Positions 22,916 through 33,805 of a stretch of 64,000 nucleotides of DNA are shown in pieces; position 1 is the first letter of the stretch; every line of letters begins with the position of its first letter. Position numbers and translations under genes: made by a program. The notes beneath the pieces are model-generated. The model was not told the DNA's origin, did not search any database, and saw only the letters and a program-made list of their open reading frames with translations. Source of the stretch: Nannochloris sp. 'desiccata' (Eukaryota; Chlorophyta; Trebouxiophyceae; Chlorellales; Chlorellaceae); NCBI GenBank assembly GCA_019044685.2, contig JAGTXX020000009.1, positions 1,178,001-1,242,000 on the forward strand, given 5' to 3'.

Positions 22916-23673
22916 TCATTTTGCTGGTGCCCAGAACCCTTTCCCTGTTGCTGGATTGATCTGCCATACCTCCTCGTGATCTATAAATTTGTAGTTTTGA
23001 GGAGCACCTCCCTGCAAAAGACAGAAATATAAATCCTTAACAAAAAAATTAACTGCGAAAAGCAGGCAGCCAAGATAATAATAATAACGTTTATAATTGT
23101 CGCCTAAACTTACGTTTAGGATATCTAGAATCTGGCTTTCCACCTGAGCTACCATCTCTTTCGGTACATCTATCGGTTTTCTAAAAACTCTTTCACGTGC
23201 ATTTCTCATAGGAGGCGTCACTCCGTCTATAATTTCACCAACTCTACATTCTTCTTCCAAGCACGGGCCAACTACTAAAACTTGGCCTATATCGCCAGTT
23301 TTAACTAAATTTACGTCATCATACGTCTTGTAACACTCTGCTATAGTGGGTAAATTGAGTATCGTAAGCTGATAGTCTGTGCCTTCAAAGCGGAGGACAC
23401 CAGCGACGTTGCTGTCTGCACAATTACTTGGCGGTGAAAAAGTGATCAAATCAAGACGTTTGTAATGGGAACAAGACTGAAGCCCAAATCGCACTAGAAT
23501 TGTGATCTACACTAAATTTACGTACCATCAAATATAATTTCTAGTTTTCTTTTTGCTGCTTCTCCTTCATTTTGCAAAGTTGATCGAATTTGTTGTGCAA
23601 GCTCAGGATCTCTTATACGTAGGATGTAAGGCTCCTCTGCCACGAATCTATTGTGTTTCTTATTTGTTGCCAT
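22916..23673 (-). CDS. TAF7: TAF7-like TFIID subunit (TAFII55 N-terminal domain)
   Basis: Three exons, 23673..23526, 23415..23114 and 23011..22916, joined in frame to give 181 residues. The domain starts at EEPYILRIRDPELAQQIR, and TDYQLTILNLPTIAECYKT with KTGDIGQVLVV are the TAFII55 signature. KPIDVPKEMV and GGAPQNYKFIDHEEVW complete it. TAF7 is a TFIID component that contacts TAF1 and holds back its acetyltransferase until initiation. This copy contains little beyond the conserved N-terminal domain, as in compact plant/algal versions. It starts at the first ATG of exon 1. Confidence 0.88.
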
Positions 23674-23950
23674 TACATGAAAATTAATTTAATGCTATTT
23701 TTCAGCGACAAGCTCGAGGAAAATAGATTGAACATTTGTCTGGGTCAATCTGTGCTAAAGGCTGTAATTCTCTCTCTCTCTGGGTCAATCAAGCTCCTAA
23801 TAGAAGGCGAATAAACGCCCACGCGTATTATCAATTTGTATTGTTGTATGATGAACATTAACCTGCAGGATCAAGCCATTCTGAGTCACAAACACCTTTA
23901 ATTTTTCCAATCATTTGAAGTTACTTAATCATTGAATAATTAAAGATACG

Positions 23951-24925
23951 ATGCTTGGTTCAGCGCAATCCTTAGCAAGAAGATCATGTCCAGAACTGCT
24001 AATTTCCCTGCGTTCAGGCTGGGCAGCTTCTCTTTCAACATCATCTTTGCAGCAGACGGCTTTAGAGGCAACGGCGGTAGTCGAACAACCTTCTTCAACA
24101 ACACTAGCGCCAGCAGCTGCACAGACCTCCCACGAAGCACAAATACAAAAAGCACTTAGTACCCCTGTGCAACTACACCCTTCAGCCTACAAGGCATCTC
24201 CTTCTGAAATAGACTCTGCCCTCGAACTTTTCCGTCTCCACAACTCTAGTATGAAGGTCTCTGGTGGTCATATGATCAAAGCACGCGTATTAGAAGTCGA
24301 CCGTAAGAAAATAACATTAGATACCGGTGTTAAAATGGCTAAAATTGCAGTTACAGACATCACACCTGAATGTATCTTGGAACAAATGCCGAGCACTGAC
24401 GGGTCTCCACGAACACCGGGGGAGATCCTCGCTGGGGACATCGTTCAAGTGTATTTAGAGCATGAAGAGACCCCCGAAGGTGATATGTTGGTCAGTGGAC
24501 AACAAGCAGCAGTTAGAAGAAGAGTCAGAGCTGTTTGGAAAGAATTACAAGACCGAATGCAAGATGGAAAGCCGGTAAAGGGAAGAATTTTAAACAATGT
24601 AGCTGGTGGGTATTCTGTTGGGGTTGCTGGCTTAGTATGTTTCTTACCAAATAGTGTAGCTACACGGGCAACTACACGAAAAATTGGAGAGTTACAAGAC
24701 TTTAAAGTAACGCAAATGAATGCTAGTAGAACAAATGTGGTCTTGACTGATTGGCGATATAACCCTAATCAACAAAACAATAGATATCAACGCGGCGGCG
24801 CTAATATGGGGAGGTGGAGGCAACAGCAACCAAGGCAACAGAGAGATGTAATCAAAGAAGCTACGGGGCTGAAAGAAGAGTTGGAAGGTAAGGGACCAGC
24901 ACCAGCATCAGTAGCAGCTGCTTAA
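23951..24925 (+). CDS. Mitochondrial ribosomal S1-domain protein (bS1m-like)
   Basis: Intronless, 324 residues. The first ~60 residues are an Arg/Ser/Ala-rich organelle presequence (MLGSAQSLARRSCPELL). Two S1-like OB folds follow: about residues 98-190 (GGHMIKARVLEVDRKKITLD) and 200-265 (GKPVKGRILNNVAGGYSVGV, GLVCFLPNSVA, then VVLTDWRYNPNQ). The C-terminus is Gln/Arg-rich (NNRYQRGGANMGRWRQQQ). This architecture fits the mitochondrial small-subunit S1-like protein of algae and plants, which helps mRNA binding to the ribosome. A plastid role is possible but less likely from the presequence. Confidence 0.78.
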   Translation: MLGSAQSLARRSCPELLISLRSGWAASLSTSSLQQTALEATAVVEQPSSTTLAPAAAQTSHEAQIQKALSTPVQLHPSAYKASPSEIDSALELFRLHNSSMKVSGGHMIKARVLEVDRKKITLDTGVKMAKIAVTDITPECILEQMPSTDGSPRTPGEILAGDIVQVYLEHEETPEGDMLVSGQQAAVRRRVRAVWKELQDRMQDGKPVKGRILNNVAGGYSVGVAGLVCFLPNSVATRATTRKIGELQDFKVTQMNASRTNVVLTDWRYNPNQQNNRYQRGGANMGRWRQQQPRQQRDVIKEATGLKEELEGKGPAPASVAAA

Positions 24926-25558
24926 AACCCACTTTTGTTATTTGTATATCTTTCTAATTTCTGTCTGTAAGAAAGCAAGGTTTCCAGAGTATGTAAGTGA
25001 ATGGGTTACAGAGATAATCTACACATGCTGCAATTTGCAAGCAAAAAGGACGCCTGGCGAACAGAGGCAACAAAGTTCAAGGTCTGCTGCGCCTGCCGTC
25101 GGCGGTAAATAACGAAAAAAGAAGAAGAAAATAAATAAAAAGACTGTACTTCAAAGGGGGAAAGAAAGGTCTGCTCGCATACTAAAGAATTCAAAGCGAC
25201 GCTGCATAGTTTAAAAAAGGGAGTCGGAATTTTAAATCGGAACTGCGCGTCCACGAGGCCGCAAACCAACATTGAGGCCAAGGACGATTTTATTTTTTTT
25301 CAAGGGGAGCAACGAAAAATAAGCAAAAAAGAGAACAAGCATTTCAAATTTTATTCTTAGCCTGCGAAATGTGAAATTAATATGACAAATGGTATTTAAA
25401 TAAAGCAATGATTGCTGCTGCTGCTCCTGCTGCTGCTGCGAAATGATTATTTCCTGCCAAGTATTAGAAAGCGGGGGTAGAAAAGATAAAACTGAAGCAC
25501 AAGATTTTATTTTTGGAGGAAAGAAAAGAACCGAAAAAGCTGCTTAAGATCTTATCAA
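24926..25558. other. Convergent intergenic region with CTG-rich microsatellite
   Basis: 633 bases with no supported gene. A 91-codon frame here has no family resemblance. It includes a CTG microsatellite (25413-25439). Confidence 0.4.
25413..25439. repeat. (CTG)n microsatellite with one CTC interruption
   Basis: Nine consecutive trinucleotides, CTG apart from one interruption, in non-coding DNA downstream of the polyglutamine gene. Confidence 0.8.
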
Positions 25559-27528
25559 TTAACGCACTGTAGCATCAACGTTAACTGTAAATGCTGATGG
25601 ATGGTTAAAAGAGCTCTTTAGGTTGGGAGGAAAAGAGGCATCATCGTGCACCGCTGCAGCTTCTTGAAGAGCATCAAAGGTAGCATGAACACCAGCAAAC
25701 AGATCATCCAAAGCTGAAGGAGTTGGCGTAGCAACAGAGGCAGTAGCTTCTGGCACATACATGGGAAGCATAGGACTAGGGGTGGTTGCTCTGCCGAATC
25801 CAGTGATACCTACGAGCTTTTCAAGCTGGTGCAGTGCTACTTGCGCTGCGGTCGGTGTCAACGCTGCTGGGTGCTGTTCTTGGTGGCTGAGTGCGGGGAG
25901 CTCAATTACTGGTGGTTCAGAATGCTGCTGTTGGGTTTGCATCATCATAAGCTCAACAAAGGCAGCTACAGGGTCGTCAATTGCGTGGTTTGGTGCAGCT
26001 CCAGCGTTGTGGTGTTCAGCCGCCTGATGACCTTTGTAGTGGTACTGCTGCTGCTGCTGTTGCTGCTGCTGTTGGTGGTTTTGTTGGGGACCAAAGGAAG
26101 TACCGAGCAAAACAGGGAAGTGAGGCTCATAATCAGGGCAGTGAGGTAGAGGAGCATCAGCATCAATACCCACTTTTTGATGCTTGGAAATATGACGCTG
26201 TGACCCTGCAACAATGTAAGGTTGCCTGGTCTGATTTGTGGGATGCGCTGCCCCTGCAGCTGCTGCTTTCGATTCCTCTTCCAACCATGCCGATAAAGAG
26301 CCTTCAGCTCGGAGAGAGTGAGGCTGTGTAAGGTGCGAGACAATCTCCAAAGCAGGTGTCATTCTACCCATGGTAGCTTCTACCAGTAAAGAGGACGGAG
26401 AGTTTCCAGTGGAAAAGCAGATGGGAGATGGAGACGGAGCGGCGTCCTGTTCTTGATGGTAAGGAGCGCGTCCGGTTTGGTAATGGTCTGCAGCTGTGCC
26501 AGAAGACATGCAAAGAGGGGTATTTGCTGCGTGGCCATCATCAGAAGAGGGAGAATCCTCGCCTTCAGATTCATAAACAGCCTTTGCTGCAGCCTTGCGA
26601 CGAGGGGTGGTCTTGGTTGGAGAAGGAGAAATCATGGCAGCAGCGAAACGCTGAGCGTAGGAAATCTCAATAGGATTAATAGCAGATTTCCATCCTTCCC
26701 ACGTAACAGGCAAGGTTACCATAAGCTGCAAATGTGCTGCACCAGTGGGAACATCGTTGTTTGCCAAGACGCGAACGGGAGGAGACACGGCGGTGCCTAA
26801 CAATTTGGTTCTGTTTTCGTCGTAGATAGCAGCAACAAGGCGGAAAGACCTGCAAGCAACGTGTGTGCCAGCTTCATCAAAGGAGAGGTACATGTAGCGC
26901 ATGTCCTTCATGTTGTGGTTTGTGCGATCGGTGACATCGGGAGAAGGAGATCCACCCCAAGAGCGTTTTCCAAGCTTGCCAAAGCGCTGAATGGCGCGGA
27001 GAACAGGTCCTTGACAGCCACGCTGGCATGCACAACGGTCTACAAGAGTCCTGCATAAGAAAAGAGAAAAGAGAAATACGTGATTCTTTTGGTATTAGAG
27101 GGCACCGAAAGCCAAAGTTAAAATAATCCGAATATTTCTACTTTGGGAAAAGGATAGTCAAAAGTTGCTTACCATTCATGTTCTTTCTCAGTTCCTTCAC
27201 CCAAAGCCTTAACAGAGTCGTATACTAGGTATGCATCCAAAGTGAGCTTTTCATCATTGGCCAGCTGAACCTCGAAGGTAACACCACATTTATTTGAGTC
27301 GGGTGCGACGCCAAGGTGGACAGCCTGCTTCACAGTAAGCTGCCTGGCTGTGCCTTCTTCGCACACCACAAGACCAACCTGGTTATACGACCATCTCTTT
27401 TTGCCAAGTTTGTAGGCTCTGATCTCAGCAACGTCCATTCCTGACGCCTCTTGAAGACTCGTAGATTCGGTCGTTCTGATGGGGCAAGCAGGGCCTTGAG
27501 GGCATGGTGAAGATGCGCTAGGAGCCAT
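25559..27528 (-). CDS. Unknown protein with a conserved-looking globular N-half and polyglutamine C-half
   Basis: Exon 1 is 27528..27173 and exon 2 is 27050..25559 (TG|GTAAGC ... TGCAG|G), 615 residues. Residues 1-270 are globular, with KRWSYNQVGLVVCEEGTARQ, a Cys cluster at the junction (DRCACQRGCQG), then MKDMRYMYLSF and SFRLVAAIYDEN. PPVRVLANNDVPTGAAH ends this region. The strand-rich layout with a closing PxRVxANN motif recalls beta-sandwich DNA-binding domains (p53/Runt/Rel-like fold), but this is a resemblance only. The C-half is disordered: Pro/Ser/His-rich with a Q10 tract near 26045 and ELMMMQTQQQHSEPP. A nuclear transcription regulator is the best guess. No family recognised. Confidence 0.65.
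26040..26080 (-). repeat. CAG repeat encoding polyglutamine
   Basis: A near-pure CTG/CAG trinucleotide tract inside the preceding gene, encoding about ten Gln followed by Tyr-His-Tyr. Likely length-variable between strains. Confidence 0.8.
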
Positions 27529-27960
27529 CAAAGTTGATTTTATAAGTCAATATAAAAATATACGGTTGGAAATGATGCAAAATTCAACGAGTAGTGACCG
27601 AATCTGAAATCAAAATTGAGATTCAGATCCACCAGATTTGCCGAGATTTACCAAGAAATCGCTGAGTAAACGCCCACCGCAGCGCTACAACAACTTATCT
27701 TAGTATAATTACAAGTTCTATAATAAAATTAATGGGATATTGCGAAGATTTGAAGTTAGAAAATCAAAATTCCCGTCGGACATCGCCGCACACCGACGAG
27801 TCGTGCTGCGAACCCATCATGCTGCGCCATCGAAAATTAATAATTCGAGGCCTCTCTCGGGTTCTTCAAGAGCACTTCGATATCTTGCAAAGCCGATCTA
27901 AATTACAAGAAACCGCCAGAAGCCACAGGTACTTGATACGTGTCTAATCACAAGGCGAAG
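27529..27960. promoter_or_regulatory. Divergent intergenic region
   Basis: 432 bases between divergent start codons of the polyglutamine gene and the SWIB gene. A 71-codon frame at 27732-27947 has no recognisable protein pattern. Putative shared promoter. Confidence 0.4.
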
Positions 27961-29311
27961 ATGAACCAATTGAATGTTGACCAAGTGCCACCAAGCGAGG
28001 CTCGTGCAGCCCAAGAAGTCGCTTCAGTTGTTCTTAATGCACCTGATGTTGTCATTCCTCAGGTAGAAAAGCCAGCGGAACCTGTTGCTGAAGCTCCGGT
28101 GGAGAATCCCATCGAGCCAGAGAAGATGGCACCTGAGGTTTCCGAGGAGCCTAAGAAGAAGGAGGCACAACCTGCGCCTGAAGCATCTCATAGTGAACCA
28201 GCAACAGCTCCAGAAGCATCCGCTGAGCCTGCGCAGGAGGCCGCTCCAAGCGCTAAAGGACCCCAATCTGATGATGTCCTCGTCGCTCGCCTGGGTGAAG
28301 TGTTGAAAACTGTCGATTTGGGTGTAACTACTGGTGAGATGGTGTCTCTTTATCAGTTTGGAAGCTAATAATATTGTAGATGCTGACAAGTTCATCAAAT
28401 TTCTTACAAAGTTTCTTTTGCCCCTCCATAAAATTATATTATCTTTTGCAGAAAAAATGTTGCGTCGGCAATTGGAAACTGAATTCGGTGCAGAACTGTC
28501 TTCAAAGAAAGCTCTTATCCGAGGCGAGATAGAAAAGTATTTGCAAGCTCAAGCAGATAATCGAAATGCCGATGAAGAGGAAGAAGAAAGCGATGAGGAG
28601 GAAGAAGAGAAGGCGACCGGTTCCCGTAAACGATCTCGAGGTGGTGGTGGTGGCGCTTCTCGTTTTGGCGACATCCTTTCAGAAGCTATGTCCACGTTCT
28701 TGGGTATGGAACGATGTCCACGTACGCAGGTCGTCAAAAAACTCTGGGAATATATCAAAGCAAACGACTTACAGAACCCTAAAGATCGGCGACAAATCCT
28801 TCTCGATGACAAATTAAAGACTATTTTTCCTGGTAAGAGTGTGACGATGTTTAGCATGCAGAAACATCTATCAAAACATGTGTTCACTGCAGATGTCTCT
28901 GAAAGTGAAGATGAGAGCGAAGACGATGAAGGCAGCGATGTTGGTCATGAGAAACCTAAAGCAGCAAAAAAGAAAAAGGTAGTACCAGCTCCTAGAAACC
29001 CTAAAAAACCTGCTGGATCCTCAACCCGTGGGGTAAATAAAAATGGCGCACCGGCAAAACCGAATGGATTTACAAAGCCTGTCAAATTAGCTCCAGATTT
29101 GGCCGCATGGATGGGAAGTGAGACTGCTTCCCGTCCGGAAATTACAAAGAAAGTATGGGCGTATATCAAACAACGAAATCTACAAGATCCCTCGAATAAG
29201 CAATACGCTTTATCGGATGAGACGTTGAAACAGTTGACTGGAGAGGATAGATTCTTAGTGTTTGGATTTGGTAAATTGATTAAAGATAAAATCCTTGGGT
29301 ATGCTGATTAA
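27961..29311 (+). CDS. DEK_C plus tandem SWIB/MDM2-fold chromatin protein
   Basis: Exons 27961-28333 and 28452-29311 (CTG|GTGAGA ... TTTGCAG|AA), 410 residues. Residues 1-105 are an acidic Pro/Ala/Glu leader. The DEK C-terminal domain spans the splice: VLKTVDLGVTTEKMLRRQLE ... RGEIEKYLQ. After an acidic stretch come SWIB domain 1 (LGMERCPRTQVVKKLWEYI, NPKDRRQILLDDKL) and SWIB domain 2 at the C-terminus (ASRPEITKKVWAYIKQRNL, DPSNKQYALSDETL). Between them lies a Lys-rich segment that looks like a nuclear localisation signal (KAAKKKKVVPAPRNPKK). Proteins of this layout, like yeast UAF30/TRI1 and plant SWIB proteins, act in chromatin and rDNA transcription. Confidence 0.92.
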
Positions 29312-29519
29312 CCAGATTTTATTTTTTCCAGTTGAAAGTTTCACCGTCAATATTGTTTTGCAATTGCAACATTTCATGTTCTACACATAAAAAGGAAAAA
29401 ATCAAATACCCAAAAGAAATTATATATCAGCAATCTGAACTTCAATTATTATTTACGCCTCTCTAGCTCTTCTCCTCATTTCCCCTAAAGATGCAATAAG
29501 AAAGAGAGAATAAACTCAG

Positions 29520-30613
29520 TTAGTTGGCAGCACCGTTTGCAATGGCAATGGCTTCCTTGTCTTCAAGAACAGGAGCAGGAGCAGCAGCAGGAATTAACTT
29601 CACATGCCTCAAAATTGCCACTGCACTTTTATCCAAATTTAATGTATACATATGCAATCCAGGGGCACCAGCTGCCAATAACCGTTCACACATCAACGTG
29701 CCCAAAGAAATGCCGTATGCCTTGATGGCCTCATCACTATCCTTAATCGTTTCCAAGACATCAGTAATGTGTTGAGGAACACGTGTTTTGCAGAAAGAAG
29801 TCATACGTTTAAACCCGTTATAATTCATAAGAGGCATAATACCTGGCAAAATAGGCACAGTGATACCAACAGATCTGCAATCTTTGACAAATTGTACATA
29901 GACATCAACGTCGTAGAAAAGTTGTGTAATAATAAAATCTGCACCTGCATCGATTTTCTGTTTAAGGTAATCAATATCTGCCCAGTAGTTCTTTTTCATT
30001 TCTTCGGCATCGTCCACAATCTTCTCTGGATGCGCTTCTGGGTAGCCACTAACACAAATTCCAAAATGATCACCGTGATGCTCACGAATGTATTTGACCA
30101 AATCCAGAGCGCTGGAAAATCCGCCTTCAACTTGAGTAAAGTGTTCCTCACCATGGGGAGGGTCACCACGGAGAGCAAGGATGTTTGTGATGCCTGCTTC
30201 TTTGCATTGTTGTAAAGCTGCCTCTAGTTTTTCGACGGGCATGTTGGTACAGGTTAAATGCATCATAGTTTCAACTCCTACCTGCGTAAAAGGTTCGCAA
30301 AATTGGGTCTAGAACAGTTAGAATGAGATGATTGATACAAAAGGAGGAATAAATGGAGCTATAATTTCTAGCCTCAACTTTGCATCCAACTTGCCTTGTT
30401 CTGCATGTCTGTAGCAATTGTCAAGGTCAGGTCAGCAGTGGAGCCACCTGCTCCCCATGTGATATCACAGAAAGTAGGTCCCAATGCAGCCATGCGCGCT
30501 TGGCGGTCTTGCAAGTTCTTCACGCCCTCATCTGTCTTGGGAGGGAAGTACTCAAAACTGTAAAATGTCTCGCCAGCAGCGATCTTCTCGTTAATTTTAT
30601 CAACGATCTTCAT
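29520..30613 (-). CDS. MTHFR: Methylenetetrahydrofolate reductase, catalytic domain only
   Basis: Exon 1 is 30613..30395 and exon 2 is 30281..29520, giving 326 residues. It reduces 5,10-methylene-THF to 5-methyl-THF for methionine synthesis. The N-terminus has [14 protein letters not shown] (general-acid Glu region) and [16 protein letters not shown]. Across the splice is [31 protein letters not shown] and [19 protein letters not shown] are FAD/folate-site motifs. The protein ends soon after the barrel (NGAAN), so the C-terminal regulatory domain of plant and animal MTHFR (about 590-650 aa in total) is missing. The length is like bacterial MetF. The intron begins with GC (AAG|GCAAGT) and ends CGCAG. 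It links functionally to the serine/glycine one-carbon pool fed by photorespiration. Confidence 0.93.
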
Positions 30614-30851
30614 GGCGATCAACTAGATCTTCCCAAATATATAAATATAGAATAACTCTTAAGAAGGAAAGATACCTTAAGTTCTTGATTTTCTGCGGCC
30701 ACCACAGTCTTCGGAATTTGCAAAAAGAAGAAGAAGTGGACCCCACAAAAGACCCCCTCTTCTCACACTCTATCAGCTAGTATTCCTACTCAATGTTCTC
30801 AAGGTCTGCTTCACGCTTTCTCTTACATTGACATGTAATTCATTAAAAGAA

Positions 30852-32038
30852 TCATTTATCCCGAGCCAAGGCTTCTAAAAGCACTCCAGTTCGTCTCATC
30901 GCCGATGGCAGCTCGTCCAGGAAAATATCCTGTTGAATGGGATTTAACACCGGCCCTAGCTCATCAACAGCTGTACGAAATAATTTTAACGGAGATACAT
31001 CTGTATTGGGGTAGTCTTTGAACGTTTGCACAGCATTCTTTGAGAATAAATCTAATTTCTCTGCAGCAGTGGCGCCGATACGATTCCCTGAAGTGAGCAA
31101 TGTCAGCAATGTAACAAAAAGATGAGCTGAAAGCTTGAGAAGAGACGTATGCAGCTCTTCTATATTTTCAGCTCTCTCACACTGTACAGCGAGTTGTCGT
31201 AATAGCTGAACATACGCAGCAGCGTTTGGCGACGGGTCAGAAGGAAGCACGCGCTGTGCTGCCGTATCACTGGTGCTACTAGCTTTTATATTCTCAAGAT
31301 CTTGTGAAAGAGCTTTGCTACGAGCGAGTTCCCGATTTAAGCCTAACAAATTGCATTTTTCAACAATGTTGTCGCCGCCGCCGCCAGCACCACCAATACA
31401 AAATTGCTGTGCGCTTTGAATAGCTTTCTGAAGAGACTCTTCTAAAGCACTATGAACACTGCACTGATCTACCAGGTACTGTACATAATGTGCTTCAGAA
31501 AATAGCCATTCACTAAACGGCGGGGGTGGCGGGGTTCCAGCTGGTCGTGCCACCTCTAGCGCTCCTTCAGCTTGCAAAGCCTGCAATTGTCTCGCTATAA
31601 ACTCATAAAACGAATCTCCAGAGACGTAGCTCTGTACTGGTTCTGCTACCTCGAGATTTCCTAGATCTTTTGGGTTTCCACTGCCCCAATTTTGGACTTG
31701 GACAAAATCTACCCGACCGCCACTGTCGGTGGTGGCGGTCCCGCTTTTCTTAGGGCCTCGTTGCTGAATTAAATTAACAGCTTTATCTACATCCTGTAAA
31801 TATGGTAATGTATGCATCAAGTGTTTAGCATCAGCCAATAAGGAGCAAACTTAGATAAAGAACAAAGAGCGGCACTGACGTCGACAATTGCCTAGAATAA
31901 ACTAAATTTGTAATTGCAGATTCTTACCTGCTTTCTGTAAGAACTCTTAGATTTCTGTTGTTTATTGCTTTTATTGGCCGGGACAGGCGTTCCAGCCCCG
32001 AAACCTTTGCCTGCTGCGGATACAATGAAGACATGCAT
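30852..32038 (-). CDS. Hypothetical plastid-like protein, possibly heme-oxygenase-like helical fold
   Basis: Exon 1 is 32038..31928 (MHVFIVSAAGKGFGAGTP, a basic Lys/Ser/Gln-rich segment, donor CAG|GTAAGA). Exon 2 is 31793..30852, using the acceptor TTTACAG|GAT, which alone keeps frame. It encodes 350 residues. FVQVQNWGSGNPKDLGNLEV is followed by a mostly helical body (FYEFIARQLQALQAEGAL, SEAHYVQYLVDQCSVHSAL) and a C-terminal helical bundle (LKLSAHLFVTLLTLLTSGNR). The Tyr/His helices faintly suggest a heme-oxygenase/TenA-like fold, without a convincing heme His motif. The call is left open. It is a real gene by length and splicing consistency. Confidence 0.6.
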
Positions 32039-32200
32039 CTTATTTAACCGATCAATCTCGCAGAGATGACAACTCTCTTTGTACAAAAACCCGTTAAAGA
32101 TAAACTAGATAACACTTTTATTCATTTTTTAAACATACAAAATAATACAGCCAAAGAAATAAATACCTAAGATTTAAGCACTGGCGTTGGCACCGACTCT

Positions 32201-33805
32201 CTAATCTTTCCTCAGCACAGCAGCAGCGGGACCTCCTGCCGTGCTCTTCTCATGCAGAATCATTGGATTATAATCTGCCTCATATGGAAACACTCTAAAA
32301 TCTGTATACAAAGCCGATCCGTTGTCATCATAATGCATCGCTGCATAACACTCTTCACACCAAAAGTACGGCGTGTGTGGTGCAGATTTATCGTCATACG
32401 TTACTTTGCGCGCGAATCTAAGACCACATGCTTCACAATCCCGCTTCCGGCGAAGATTTGCACCAGGATCAGCTATTTTATAAGGATATTGGGCTATCAA
32501 TGGGGGGTCTATGGCTGGATCATGGGTGCGCACATCGACAAAGACAAAAAGGTGCTCACAGCCACCTTGATGACAAAACAAACCTGCAGCACCGACCCCT
32601 AACCGCACCCACAGGTCTTCAAATACACGATCTTGCATGGAAGCAACGGAATAGTCGGTTGTAAATGGCCCTAAAGGGCGAGCGGACGGGCCAGGGACCG
32701 GGTGCGGTGGCGCTCTGACATTGATATGTTTTAAATATTTTCTTATTCCTTCCGAAAGATCACTAGCATCGCTGGTATTGGTAGTGACATTGTTATTGTT
32801 GCGAGTATCTATGAAAAAGCTGCCTTCGATGTAGAAATATGATGGCTGTTGGCTGAGGCTCAAAGGAGCGGTCGAGGGGCACCGCATATTTTCATCTCTC
32901 TCTACATTTCCAATATTTGTTTCGGTTAAACAGTAAAGAGAGTCACGTAGCTCTGTTAGATTTTGGGAACCTAGAACGAGCCATTCTTCACTGACATATG
33001 CCGGAGCTTGGGGTAGATGAACAGCGACACGTACTACCACTTCCCCAGCAGGCACAGCAGCAGCTGCGGGCGCAGTGGTAGCCGCAGTAGCGGCAACACC
33101 CCGTCGGCTGTCTCTTCGCCTTTCTACTACTGGAGCTTCAATTACTACTTCTGCAGTTTCAAGAGGTTTTACGCTTGCAAATGATCTACGTCCTAGTTTA
33201 TCACTGCCTTCTAATGGGTATGCGTGTAAGGTATGGAGGTGTTGAGCAGCAGAACCTCGTTCTTCTTCATATCTTAATTTTGCAGCGGCAATTGCAGAGT
33301 TGTAAGCATCTATTGTTTGCTGTTTTTCTATTTGACGCTTTGTTAATTCTCCTGATACGGCTACAGGATGAGCAGAAGATAAAGATTCTCGTTGTGCTGC
33401 TTCTGTTATTAGCTCTAAAGCAGTAGCACGCATGTCTACTTGTTCTTGTGGTTCTGCTTCGCCTAGTAAGTGCCGGAGTTGCTGCCGTTGTTGCGAGGAT
33501 GGCGGTAATGTATTTATTGGAGCTAGATTTGACGGACCAACTTGATCTGAGTCACTGGAAATAGCTTCATCTTCCACTGGTGCAGCAGTGGCAATTTGTA
33601 TAGCTTCTTCTAACGTTTTAAGGCGAAGGTCTGAAGCATCCAATGCCGGGACGGGGGCAGCGGTAGATACCTCTGTGAGGAGCTTTTCAAGGTCATCTAG
33701 GAAATTACGCGCTTCTAATTTAACATCAGCTATTCTAAACGCTTGAGTGGCAGCGTTCCTTAGAAAAGGAGGCTCTACTGTCGCTGTTGGGCGATGATTT
33801 TGCAT
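32201..33805 (-). CDS. SNAPC3: snRNA-activating protein complex subunit 3 (SNAPC3/SNAP50)
   Basis: Intronless, 534 residues. The N-terminal half is low-conservation, helical and Ala/Glu/Gln-rich. The C-terminal half carries the SNAPC3 signature: EEWLVLGSQNLTELRD, FYIEGSFFIDTRN, MQDRVFEDLWVRLG, then GLFCHQGGCEHLFVFVDVR. The Cys/His zinc module continues at RDCEACGLRFARKVTYDD and YFWCEECYAAMHYDDNGS, ending LYTDFRVFPY. In known systems this subunit binds the proximal sequence element of snRNA genes for Pol II and Pol III transcription. Start chosen at the first ATG. High confidence from the spaced Cys pairs. Confidence 0.93.
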   Translation of the reverse strand: MQNHRPTATVEPPFLRNAATQAFRIADVKLEARNFLDDLEKLLTEVSTAAPVPALDASDLRLKTLEEAIQIATAAPVEDEAISSDSDQVGPSNLAPINTLPPSSQQRQQLRHLLGEAEPQEQVDMRATALELITEAAQRESLSSAHPVAVSGELTKRQIEKQQTIDAYNSAIAAAKLRYEEERGSAAQHLHTLHAYPLEGSDKLGRRSFASVKPLETAEVVIEAPVVERRRDSRRGVAATAATTAPAAAAVPAGEVVVRVAVHLPQAPAYVSEEWLVLGSQNLTELRDSLYCLTETNIGNVERDENMRCPSTAPLSLSQQPSYFYIEGSFFIDTRNNNNVTTNTSDASDLSEGIRKYLKHINVRAPPHPVPGPSARPLGPFTTDYSVASMQDRVFEDLWVRLGVGAAGLFCHQGGCEHLFVFVDVRTHDPAIDPPLIAQYPYKIADPGANLRRKRDCEACGLRFARKVTYDDKSAPHTPYFWCEECYAAMHYDDNGSALYTDFRVFPYEADYNPMILHEKSTAGGPAAAVLRKD

